A DNA stretch of 64,000 nt from Hippophae tibetana. Lineage: Eukaryota > Streptophyta > Magnoliopsida > Rosales > Elaeagnaceae. How positions within the stretch are numbered: position 1 is the stretch's first letter; each line of letters begins with the position of its first letter. The notes under the pieces are model-generated. The model was given only the letters and a program-made list of their open reading frames with translations. It had not been told where the DNA came from and did not search any database. The DNA lies in NCBI GenBank assembly GCA_037013495.1, contig CM072803.1, positions 15,839,001 through 15,903,000 on the forward strand. Direction: 5' to 3'. The position numbers were made by a program, and so were the translations under genes. This document shows, one piece after another, positions 37,895 through 48,946 of the stretch.

Positions 37895-37917
37895 TTGTTA
37901 GTGCCATTACAGAAGAG
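37895..37917 (+). promoter_or_regulatory. Degenerate primer binding site, tRNA-Asp type
   Basis: TTGTTAGTGCCATTACAGAA right after the 5' LTR resembles the TTTGGCGCCGTTGCCGGGGA site of plant Athila/Tat elements, with differences mostly C/G to T/A as expected from deamination. Confidence 0.5.
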
Positions 37918-38456
37918 GAATAACATTTTTAAATTTTTATTATAAAAATCTTTAAAACAAAATGTGTCCTAAATATTGTGATTTTTTATTTAAAATTTTA
38001 AAATATCTAGATTATCAATTAAATTTAGATATTTTAAATTTGAAAATGTTATATTAAAAAAATATTTAAAGATTAAAAATATAAATATTATTTTTATAAT
38101 AATAATAATAATATTTTAAAATTTTAAGATTTTAAGATTTTATTTATTTAGAAAAGATAATAATAATAAATTAATTAATTAATAATAAAAGTAAAAATAT
38201 TCTTTTGTTTTTTTAAATAAATGAATAAATAAAGAGATAGATTTTAAATTTTAATTTATTTATTTTTTTGCTTTTATTCTCAATTTTCTTTTCTTTTCTT
38301 TATTTAATTATTTTATCAATTATTTTTCTTTTATTTTAAGTTTTTTTTATTTATTTCCTAATTCTTTTATATTTTATTTCTTTTACCTAATGTTTATTAA
38401 TTTTGTGTACTAAATTATTTCTTATATAATTTATTTTCTTTACTGATGTGTATATC

Positions 38457-38636
38457 ATTTTATTATTTATTCTTTTAATTTCTAAATGTCTAGTAATTAT
38501 GTATACAAATATGTAATGTTTTATATACTTGTATAGTTATTTTACCATTTTATTATTTATTCTTTTAATTTCTAAATGTCTAGTAATTATGTATACAAAT
38601 ATGTAATGTTTTATATACTTGTATAGTTATTTTACC
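38457..38636. repeat. Perfect 90-bp tandem duplication
   Basis: Positions 38457-38546 and 38547-38636 are identical 90-bp copies (starting ATTTTATTATTTATTC, ending AGTTATTTTACC), inside the untranslated leader of the gypsy element. Confidence 0.95.
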
Positions 38637-38847
38637 TTTTTAACTTTTTACTTGATAGGTGATTTTAATTTTTATTTTAAAAAGTTTATATGATATAGGA
38701 GGTTCTTAGGATACCCTCTCACGCTGTATAAAAATAATATAAATAGATCTAATAGACTATCACGAAGGTTGGACTTTGATGTCTCACAACTTTTAGTTGA
38801 TCAAATTTGTGAACCAAACCTTTACCCTCTACGAGAACCATCAAATG

Positions 38848-40245
38848 ATGGAGAATGCACCACTTAGGGATACAATAATGAATGAGTATGCAAGACCAGT
38901 AATTGGCACTACTATTTTCTCAATCCAACAGGGTGAGACTGCTTGAAATATGAATTGAGAGACATACATTTTTTCATATTATCTTCTTTTAATGGACTAC
39001 TTTATAAAGACTTAATATCTTTCATTAGGGACTCTACTTAATAGTCCAAACTTTTTCCCTCTGTGAGTACATGATGAGTGTTCAAAAAGTACTAAAATTA
39101 TCATGATTTTATGCACGTTAATTGATTAAAAATAAATATATATATATATATGATTTTATCATATATTTATATAAATCTATCTTTTCGGAATCACGAGTAT
39201 TTTTATTGTTTTTTAGGTATTTTTGCATAAATGTTTATTGAATCTGTATCTATGTTTATTTTTATGTTATTAGGTTAAAAACACAAAATCCCACATATCA
39301 TGACAGGATATTTAGGATTTAATTTCGTTTTTAAAAATTTGAATAATAAATTAAAAACCACATATATTCCTTCCTTAGATCAACCTTGGGAGAACCTTTT
39401 TTCATGAAGCAAGGGATAGATTCAAACACTTCCTCACTCAATACCCTCATCATAGTTATAATTTATAGATGTAGAACTAGTTTTTCTATAATGAATGGAC
39501 ATAATAATATCAATTCATTATTGATAATGTTGTTAGAGGATTAATGAAAGAAAAGACTGCCTTAAAGACTTACAATCTCGTTGAAATGTTGGGTGTTAAT
39601 TCTCACCAGAAAAGCTCCCAATTAAGGAGATTCAAAGTCCATGAAATAGAATCCATCAACTGATTAAGCAAGTTTCACTTCTCATAACACATGCCACAAC
39701 AAATAAAGAAAAATGTAGCTTATGTACTTTAGGACATTGTGTCGATGCATGCTCATATCAAAGAGAAGCAAGTGTTGGACATAATTTGGTCAATGTATTG
39801 GAAATACCAACGAAAACCCAAGTATGATCTAAATGCCAATACCTACAATTCAGGATGAAGAAATCATTCCAATTTCTTTTAGAAGCAAAACAATCCTCTA
39901 TTTACCCAGAGCTCAAACCAACAATGTCAGCAATTCCACCAATAAGTGCCCAAGAATCCTCCCAATAAGTCAACTTTAGAGGACAACTTTAATGAATTTA
40001 TTCAACTTAGTAGAGACAACTAATCACAAAATAATCAAAGGTTAGAATCTGTGTAGGCTTTCATTAAAAAGGTAGAAGTACAAGTAGGGCAACTAACTGA
40101 ACACTTGTAGAAGTAAGGCAAGGAATAATTACCGAGTCAGAAGAAAATAGAACTTAATAATGTGGGAATATTGAGTTTGCAAAATGATGAAATCCCCCAA
40201 AAAAACATTTCACTAAAGATTATAAATATAGTCGTGAATGAGAGG
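38848..40245 (+). pseudogene. Athila-like gypsy gag, broken by a deleted LTR copy
   Basis: The N-terminal part (38848-38946, MENAPLRDTIMNEYARP, then IGTTIFSIQ) resembles the start of Athila-type gag. After an LTR-like insertion (39072-39390) gag resumes with the conserved region DRFKHFLTQYPHHSY, FFYNEW and IDNVVRGLM...KTALKTYNLVEM (39390-39620). Further fragments EDNFNEFIQLSRDN and VEVQVGQLTEHL with LPSQ (about 39975-40140) match the gag C-terminus. There are many stops. No protease or pol follows. Confidence 0.65.
39072..39390 (+). repeat. Third, internally deleted copy of the gypsy LTR
   Basis: Starts TGATGAGTGTTCAAAAAG and follows the first ~180 bases of the LTR, then jumps to its distal part (TTGAATCTGTATCTATGTTT ... 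TAAAAACCACATATATTC ... TTAGATCAACC). About 1.3 kb of LTR centre and the last ~110 bases are missing. It interrupts gag. Confidence 0.7.
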
Positions 40246-40494
40246 TAACCCACTTTTTATTTTATTATTGCTTTAAATTAATTCTTATTTTATAGATAAA
40301 AGTTTTTTATTTTTTATTTTATTTTCTTAATTTAAGTATAGATTTTTGTATGATTATTTTGTTGTTATAATAATATAATAATATGAAAATATATAACAAG
40401 AAAAGGAGGCAAGGCTTATTGTGAAGAACTTTTCGTTTAGTGTCTTAGCATGAGGTTTTTTATTTAAAATTGGATTGAAGTTCAAACACTATCT

Positions 40495-41372
40495 TTGTGG
40501 CATGCTTTTTACTACATTATGGGCCCACATACAATTTTTGGACTGAAAACCCTCTCACACTCAAAAACACACTCATTTTCTCTCAAAAACTTCACAAATC
40601 TTAAATTTTTTCTCCCACCAAACAATTCAATACCCTTAAAAATCCTACCTTTCTTAAATAATTTTTCAAAACCTTTCAAAAAATCACTTTCCAAACCATT
40701 TCCTACCCATTTCATAAAGAAATTTTTAAAAACCAACAACAATATCAACAAATCTTCATCTTCAAAAAAAGGTGTTCTTCATTTTTTTCAACCCACAACA
40801 ACACAAGTAAATATTCATAAATTTTTACAATTTAAGTCTTTAAATTAAATTCTTTGAAATTTGTGGATAATTTTGTGAAGTTTTAAGAGTTTCAAACTCT
40901 AACATTGGCATAAAATTTGTGTTGTTATCTGAATTATCTATGAAACTTTGAATTTTAGATGTTAAATTTTTTAAAATGTTCCCAAAAAGAAGAAGGAATA
41001 GTAAAGGAAAAGAGGCTTCAACTTTTGAAGAGTGTGATAGGACCAAATTTTCAATTTATGAGGTAAAAATACGTTTTGAAAAAGTTGCAAAAATGAATAA
41101 AGGTTTTATACCTACGAGAGGGATTGAATTTGATACTAGACCTGAGGAAATTATGGATGTCATAGAAGTTCTAGGATGAAAAAAGTTCGTAAAAGAACAT
41201 GATGTTGCTATTAAATCCATTGTTCAAGAATTATATATGAATGTTCTCGATGTTGTTGATAATGTAGTAAAAGTATGATATGTACTAGCCCTGTTTGGGT
41301 CAAATGATATAAATGCTCATTATTATTTGGTAAATATTGGGCAAAGTGAGTGAAAATTATTTAAGTATACAA
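40495..41372 (+). pseudogene. Remnant resembling plant-transposon protein (PF20167-like) found in gypsy elements
   Basis: After an A/C-rich leader-like stretch (40495-40970) a frame from 40976 (MFPKRRRNSKGKEAS) reads RFEKVAKMNKGFIPTRGIEFD, KKFVKEHDVAIKSIVQELYMNV and FGSNDINAHYYL, with stops at 41177-41179 and later. The pattern (Lys/Arg-rich start, R-x-I-x-x-ERG-I-x-F, W-x-x-F, V-x-x-FY-x-N, INxYY) is that of the putative plant transposon protein domain encoded by many Ty3/gypsy-related elements. Its function is unknown. The assignment is from pattern memory. Confidence 0.45.
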
Positions 41373-41399
41373 GGATGTGAATGAATATATGCTAGTGGT

Positions 41400-43380
41400 A
41401 AATGATAACTGTATTTTATATAGATATTTTCATCTATTTTATTAATTATAATTGCTATGTTCTTAATGTTTTTAGTTAATTTTAGTATAATAAATTAGTG
41501 TTTACTGTTTTTTTATATATTTTAAGAAAATTAAATAATTTGTATCGAAAAACATAATTAATTGCAAATTTATGTCTAAAAATATAATTTCAAATAATAG
41601 AGCTCTTAATTACAATTTATAGAAGTCAAAAATATAATTTAAATTAAAATCGGGCTTAATTTTAATTATTAAAAATTTAAAAATTTAATTTAAATTAGAA
41701 AAGAGCTAAACTATAATTAAAGAAATTTGAAAATGGAATTTGAATTAAATTTGTGGGCCAAAATGCAATTAATTAAAGTTTATTTTTCAGCGCAGGTGAG
41801 AAAAATCCACGCGCCATACATCACGCGCAAAACGTGGACCGTCCGATCAAAGAAGAAACGGCTATGATGCGCGCATCCCGATCACACTCGACCAACTCGC
41901 GTGGGTGTAGATCTTATCTTTCACGCGGCTCGGCCCCGAGTGGGGCCCACTAGCCATGTATCCTGGCATGCAGGTGGGACCCACGTGTCTGATGCGTCCA
42001 ACCGTTGTCCCCCACGTTACGCGTGCCTCTGATCCCATGCGCTGATCTCTGCGTGCAACCGGATCTTCAACTATTAATATGATGCCATGTGTTCGTACTA
42101 ATCCTTGCAGCGAATCAGAAGATGGCACGTGTCCCACTCTATTTTTAAGTCAATCATGTTATGACACGTGTCATGTTACGATGTGCGCGAAAGCGTAGGA
42201 TCATGCCCGCGTTGCAGCCGTTGTCTCCCGTGCGACAATCCATCGTGCGCCCGTTTTCCCCAGCCAATGGAATTCTGCCACATGTCCACACTAATCCTTG
42301 CAGTGAATCAGACGCCGACACATGGCAGCGTGAATCTAAAAAAATGAGCAGCGACGCGCATTATCCCAGTTTGCGTTTTTGATATAATTTTGTCCCCCAC
42401 ATGTATTAATTAATTAATTTCTCCATACCTATCTATCCCCCGCGTGTATTAAAATAATATATTTTAAAATGTATTTTTTTATAAATTTGATGTTATAAAT
42501 AAGGAATAGTATGAGAGAGTAAAAAAGTTTTTGGGGAGTTTTGGAGTGTTTAGTTTTTGAGATTATTTTGTTGTTCGGTTTTGGACTACAGAACACGCAG
42601 AAGCCATTTTTTGGCTTTTGTTGTGTTCTGCGTGTGCCAAATATTTATGTTTTAATTTTCCTTCTTCTTCATCTAATTTTTCTGTATATGTTGTAACTTT
42701 TATTTTAAATTTATGAAGTAATTTAATTTTTATAGGGTTGCATTTGATCTAAATTTATGATGTTTTTATTTTAATTATTTTTGAACGATTTATAAGACGT
42801 TTGAGTTGTTTATTCTATTTTGTGTTTAATGCTTTTGATTAATTACGAATTTTATCAAATGATCTGTGGCACATAAATAAACTTGGAAGAGGCATTTTTG
42901 TGTATATTGCTCATAGATAGAATGACATGTATGATGAAGGATAGGAATATACCCTAATTGTATGTGTGGCCATTTGAGAACTTAAAACGTAATGAATCTT
43001 GGTGAATTTAATTCTCATAGGAATATAGTGAATTAATTTAACGAGGTGTGTTTGTACGGAGCTCAGAAGAGATGTATGAATAAAATTAGAAGTTTTCAGT
43101 TGACAAATTAAATGTATTAAAAAATATAAATCAAAAGAAAATAATATGATTTGAGTTGATTAATTTAGTGAAAAATTGCAATCCTAGATTTCTTTTATTT
43201 TGTTATTAAACTTTTTTCTTAAATTTGTTACAATCAACGATCGTTTTGAATAAAATCATAGAGAGATAATTTTAGTACTTAACAAACTATAGTAACAAAT
43301 CTCCGTGGGAACGATAACTTACTTATCATATTATTACTTGTGACCATGTATACTTGCACATTTTTATGTTCTGCAAAACA
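41400..43380 (+). repeat. Nested second LTR-like block with GC-rich core
   Basis: AT-rich start, a GC- and CpG-rich core at 41790-42380, a promoter-like section (TTATAAATAAGG, about 42492), a hairpin at 42588-42632 and an end of the type seen in plant gypsy LTRs: AATCTCCGTGGGAACGATAA ... ATTATTACTTGTGACC ... TATACTTGCACA ... AAAACA (43298-43380). No primer site follows and no mate was found, so it is a solo or 3' LTR. The left border is uncertain. Confidence 0.5.
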
Positions 43381-45985
43381 GACAACAGTAAACATAAGAG
43401 ATTTAAAGCAAAGTATTTGGATAAGGTTTCTAGTATTTGACAATGCATTGTGTGTTCAAGAGTAATGCCCACCAAACATTACAGTTCTATTGATAGAGAT
43501 AGGATAATTTTACTATATATAATTGCATCAAAGATGTCTATGAATATAGTAATATAATTCATCACATGATAAAGTTATCTATAAACAGTTACCATTTGAG
43601 TTTCTTTTTTCCCTAGTTAGTCATTGTTTTATGTAAGAAAGCGAGGATAACTCACTCAAAAGATGAAGTTATTTTACAATTTGGAGAATGATTGAACCTG
43701 GCATACTATGATGAATTCACTTCTGATATGAACATTGTTCCAAGAGAAAGAAGAGTCATTACTTTATCAAAATTATCTAGAAAAAAGTAATTTCATAATT
43801 TTAGTAAAAGATTGAGCTACATAAAAGAATACCAGTAGTCTTATACTGCCCAACAAGCTACATTTTTGAATCAACAATATCATGATTAGGTGGATCATAG
43901 CTGATTAATGTATGAAATAAACAAGTTGTAACTAAGTCATCTTGTAGTGGATACAAGTCATTTAGTAACAATCGAGTATCATCATTATGATTTCATTTTT
44001 ACACCCCCATAAAGATCGTGATAACAACATTTGGACGATATGGAGGAAGAGCTCTAAATTTGATTTGGAATTTTTATGTGTTTTTATATATTTTGTTTTG
44101 TTTTATTTTATTCTAAGAACTTTTATTTTATTATTTTTGGATATTATATTTGCTTTTGTTTTATTTTATTTTTTTGTCATGTGAACATTGTTTATAACTA
44201 TTTGTTGAAATTTGTAATAAGTACACAATATTCTATCTGTATAAATTTAAATGTTTTGATTGATGCATGCAGCTACAATTTCTCACCAATATTTAAGTAG
44301 GTTCACCAAATGTATAACTTTTCTATTATTTACTCTTTATCTTTAATTTATAATTATTACATTGAGTTCACTATAAGTTCTATGTTAGGATTGGAAAAAA
44401 GTTACATTATAAAATTGAATTAATTTGAAAATTTTATTTAAACATATGTTTACATTTTTACTTATTTTTTGTACTTTTATTTATTTTTTATTCATTTTAG
44501 GAATTTTAGTTTAACTTTAAAAAATTTCTTACAAAACTATCATATTTTTTTAGTTAATTTTAAGTAAATAATTATTTTTTTGCATTGTTATATTAATTTT
44601 TAAATATTTCATAAAATAATGTGATAATTAGTTAGTTTTGTCATAAGATGTGGGGGCGTAAAAGAAAAAAAGCGAGAGATAGGGCTTATCTCACTTTTAG
44701 CATAGTGGGCCCCCAATAAGAAGCCCACGCAACAAGTTGAAATTATAATAAACTTAAACTCAGTGTTTAAGAATCAAATAGTAAAACCTACCTTGTGAGA
44801 ATATTTTGAGTCATTATCTTCCCATTCTGAGGGATAATATTTTTCTACTCTTTTAAACACTTTCCTTATCAATTTTAAATTTTTAAATGATCTCTATAAG
44901 TTTTTACATTGAATGTTAGGATTTTTACATCTAATAAAGTGTTATATATTTATTTTTATTGCTCAAATTTAAAGATTTAAGTAGAAATCGAAAGTACATG
45001 CCCTTCTTCATTCATGCATGACTTATAAAAAAAGATATATGAGGTTACCTAAACCAATATAAAATAAAAAATAAAAAATTATCCATTCACCATATCTACA
45101 AAATAAGTACACATTATACATGGGTCATTTCTCTAGAAAAAGAAAATATCTCTAAAAAAGAAAAAAAATTAATAGTATAAACTTAATACTATGACCCAGA
45201 AATATTCAACAAAGTTACGAGAATGGTTAAAGGCATATAAATTGAAATTTTTATTTGATGAATTTAATTGATGCATGAAAATAATATTTGATTTCTTTAT
45301 AAATCATTTCATTTGATTTTTTTCATGAAATCGATATTATGCATCACTTTAATCTTTTTATTCTTTAAATATATGTGAACCTATTAATTCATTTTTATAC
45401 ATAAACTCTATTCGTATATATCTTTGAATAAGTGCTTAAACTAATAGAATCATCGTTATTTAGAGTATGCCATGTAAGGTTAGATTCAAAGTGAATTTGG
45501 ATTCTATACATTGAAATTGATAAAATTTAATATTGATAAATTTTTTATTTGAATATGAAATTGATTTTCAACTAATTATTATAGTAACTATGCATGTTTA
45601 TAATATTAAAATGATTTATGCTATGAATTTTAATTGTAAACTTAGAAGAAATTAAAAAGCATGAGAAGTTTTGTTATTCTTTTAATTTTGTTATCTTTTT
45701 TAATTTTTTAATTTTGTTTTTTTATATGTTAGTTGTTTGTTTTTGTTATGATTTTTTTATTTTTTATTTTAAATTCGATGTTTGTGGGTATCATCTCTAA
45801 AAACTCTCACGAAACTTAAACTCGTCTACTAGAACAATATAGGGGTTTAAAGGCTTGTTACATATGTTAAATGCAACCATGTCAATCCACGAAAATAATT
45901 TAGGATAGTTTAATTTGATTATAGTTTTTGTTTTTAGTTTTCGTTATTCTTGCTAAGAGACTAGTAAAAATCTTATTGAAGGTTG
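43381..45985. other. Interior of the composite gypsy element, no gene recognised
   Basis: AT-rich. A less AT-rich stretch at 43381-44060 (frames such as PHKDRDNNIWTIWRK) may be retroelement-derived but cannot be assigned. 44640-44760 has a G/C-rich patch (GATGTGGGGGCGT, GTGGGCCCCCAATAAGAAGCCCAC) forming a short inverted pair GTGGGC/GCCCAC. Confidence 0.4.
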
Positions 45986-47635
45986 TGATGAGTGCTTAAA
46001 AGCACTAAATATATCGTGATTTTATGTACTTTAAATGATAAAATGGATTTATATTTGCATGTTTTTATTATCTTTTAAATAAAATCTACCTTTTTGAAAT
46101 GACGATTATGTTATGTTATTTTTCAGATATTTTAGCTTCAAAATGATTTAAATAATTAACACTCAAAGAATAGTATCTAAAAGCACTCCATTACAACATT
46201 GAAGCTTAAAATATTTACGTATGTAAAGCATACATATGTTCTAAACCATTGGAGAGAGGTTGAAAAAAATAAGGGTTCCAATTGTTCAAAAGTATATAAG
46301 CTAAGACGTGAAAACAATGTGTGTTGCGATCTCCGACTATCTAATCAATTTTTTCCTCTCTTTTTTAGTGATTTTTAAAGCTATATAAAGGAGAAGTCCT
46401 TTATTGTAAAAATCATCCCTTTCATCCCACTCTTTAAGCTGATTTCTTAGTTTATTTCAAGTTTTTCTTTTCTTTTAGCAGTTTCAAAGTTCTTCTCTCA
46501 ATTGAAAGTTAAAAAAATATAGTTTATATAGTAGCTTTATTTTCAATTCAATAAACAAAGTTGATAATTCTGTTTGAAGGTTTTCTAGAACAGAAACGAT
46601 ACTGAGAATCTATAAGGATACAATTGAGATATAATTTAAATGTATTCTTTTCAGATTGTCTTTATGTGTTGTTTTACATACTATATTTAATTTATTGATC
46701 ATTTATTAAAAAATGCATGTCTGGCTATAAAAAAATATAAGATATTAGTAATGTTGTTATACTTGTGAAATATTAAAATAGATAAATATTTTTATAAAAT
46801 AGATTAAGTTTTATTTCTTCATTGAGATTTAAAGAAAAGTTTGTTATAAAAAAGTAAATTAACATAGTATTTTTCATAACAAACATGAGAGTTGTATTTA
46901 GGGTTTAATTATCTGAATCTCTTTAAAGTAATACTCTTGGATGTTATATATTTACTATCTAAATATTATATAGAGTCATACTCTATTTCAAGAATTTTTA
47001 TAATATTTATTATCTAAAAATATATTAATGATATTTTTTATAATAGATGTAAAATCTAAAAGTTTTTAAGTATTTAAATCATTAACCCCACTTTGATACA
47101 TTGATGAAAGTTTAAATTATCAACCCAATCGAATGTGACAAATCAAATGGTCTATTAATTTATTAAAAAATAAATATAATTTAAAATTTAAATTGTTGGT
47201 CCAACAAAAGATAGAAAGTTGAAGTTTAATTAATAAAGATTTGATCTCTACCTTAGGATATTTTCTTATAAAAAATAGAAAATTAATAATTTTAATTCAT
47301 ATATTTAATAACCTAATTAATATTGAGCAAACATGATTAACTAACTAATATATTCTATAAATTATACATAGAATAAAAATTTCTTTTTGCCAATTTTTTT
47401 TATTGAATTTATCTTTTTTTATGTTATGATTAGATTTCTCAAACCCAAAAAATTGTGATAAAATGTTTAGGTTATCCTTTTCATTTTTAAATTTTTTTTT
47501 CAATAATTTAAAAACTATATGATTTTTTTTTAGATCGACGTTGAAAATATATTTATTATTTTTTTATAAATGATTTGTACACTTACAAGTAATTTTTAAA
47601 TATACAAAAAATTTACACTAAGTTTTAGCACATCA
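45986..47635 (+). repeat. 3' LTR of the gypsy element
   Basis: TGATGAGTGCTTAAAA to ...TTTTAGCACATCA, followed by the TSD GCTCT. About 1,650 bp; collinear with 36158-37892, including the shared motifs GATTTTATGTWYTTTAAATG, CAAAATGATTTAA and AAGCACTCCAT. Confidence 0.85.
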
Positions 47636-47876
47636 GCTCTAATAATATATGAAAAGAAAGTGATATATATATATATATATCAGAAATAATTAACTTGATA
47701 GCAATTCTCAATATATATTGAGTTATTGTAATTTTGTAGACACTTAGACATATATATTTATCTATCTCCTTATCCTTAAGATAATTAAAGAATAATTTTT
47801 AGATATTTATCTTTTTAAGATAATTAAAGAAAAATCATTGAATTTATTCCTTTAGGATATTATCTTAGGTAATTGT

Positions 47877-47972
47877 GCATTTATTAAGTTTAACTCCTAA
47901 GTCTCTTTGCATTTATTAGGTTTAACTCCTAAGTCTCTTTGCATTTATTAGGTTTAACTACTAAGTCTTTTT
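47877..47972. repeat. 32-bp tandem repeat, three copies
   Basis: Three adjacent copies of GCATTTATTARGTTTAACTC followed by CTAAGTCTCTTT (47877-47908, 47909-47940, 47941-47972), with one or two differences each. In intergenic DNA downstream of ALKBH6. Confidence 0.9.
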
Positions 47973-48440
47973 ACCGACTAAAACCACTCGTTGATTGTCA
48001 TATAGGACGTACAAAATTATCAATATATATGAGTAAGAATAATTATCTTGTGTTTGTACTTTGTACTTATACGATGATTGTGCATATTGAGCTTAGCTTA
48101 TAAATCTCTTTGGTGACTAAGAACACTTCTTAACTACCATATAAGATGTATAAAATTATACTGATATATAAAGGTAATTTTGTACATATTATATAGTCAA
48201 ATAACTAAATGAATATTCATTCAACTTTATATATTTTTAAATTAATTTTTTTCTATTATTTAAATTAATTATACGATTAATTACAATATTTTAAATTTAA
48301 CTTAATCAGAACATTTTATACATATATAATTTATCAAAATAATTACAAGATTAACAATTTAAATTAAATAATTAAGAAACCACTGATGCTTGCTTCCTAA
48401 AAATATTGTTCATAATTCTCAATAATTTATTTTCCAACCA
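47973..48440. other. Intergenic, no gene seen
   Basis: AT-rich; a diverged direct repeat of about 60 bp (ACCATATAAGATGTAYAAAATTAT type) occurs near 47985-48045 and 48110-48170. Confidence 0.5.
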
Positions 48441-48455
48441 ATTTTAACAATATCA

Positions 48456-48797
48456 CAAGCTGAATCACAAATATAAATATTTAATAGCAAAAAAATCATT
48501 TGGATATAAAATCCACTTTGCCAACATGTGAAGCCTGTAACATCATATCATGCATTTTTCCCAAAACAGGATTGGATTAACCAACGCTTTGAACAAATTC
48601 TTTTGAGATCTTGTGAGCTTGCATGATCATGACTTCAGATCTACAACCTGAAAAAAAAATTGGAAAAAAAAGATAGAGAGAGAACAGCACATTGGCCGAC
48701 AAGTAACCCATTGAATTTACTATTTAGACTACATACATGCCAAGTATCATTAACGACAATTACATTTTATCCCTTCAAAACTTTGTATCACACCACA
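48456..48797 (-). pseudogene. Truncated tandem copy of the ALKBH6 last exon and 3' end
   Basis: This block aligns in the same orientation with 48798-49225, the end of ALKBH6. The copied exon begins after CAG at about 48649 with GTTGTAGATCTGAA and keeps GATCATGCAAGCTCACAAGATC, then jumps to AAAAGAATTTGTTCAA. It has lost about 13 bases near the start and about 67 bases in the middle, which removes the RTTSRVSLTCR segment. It has an early stop. The intron end and the 48700-48790 part (TTTAGACTACATACATGCCAAG) match sequence upstream of the true exon 7. Confidence 0.8.
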
Positions 48798-48946
48798 AGC
48801 TGAATCACAAATATAAATAGTTTATTACAAAAAAAATCATTTTGGACATCAAGTCCCGACTTCAAGGCCAACATGAGAAGCCTGTACCATCATATCCTGC
48901 ATTTTTTCCAAAACAAGATTTGATTAACCAATGCTTTGAACAGCTG

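Larger units (their letters stand above)
36158..47635 (+). mobile_element. Composite Ty3/gypsy (Athila-like) element with long LTRs and TSD GCTCT
   Basis: Two direct long repeats (36158-37892 and 45986-47635) are flanked outside by GCTCT (36153-36157 and 47636-47640), a 5-bp target duplication. A degenerate tRNA-Asp-type primer site follows the left LTR and an Athila-like gag lies inside. No RT, RNase H or integrase was recognised in the 8 kb interior, which instead holds a deleted LTR copy, a plant-transposon-protein-like ORF and a second LTR-like block. It is therefore an old, nested and non-autonomous element. Confidence 0.8.

Noticed and set aside
40495..40848. 117-codon ORF rich in Lys/Phe/Ser/Pro
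   Set aside because: Its A/C-rich composition looks like the untranslated leader of the following element ORF rather than a protein.
44640..44760. Inverted GTGGGC/GCCCAC pair as a terminator or RNA gene
   Set aside because: Short, with no further RNA-gene features; left as part of the gypsy interior.
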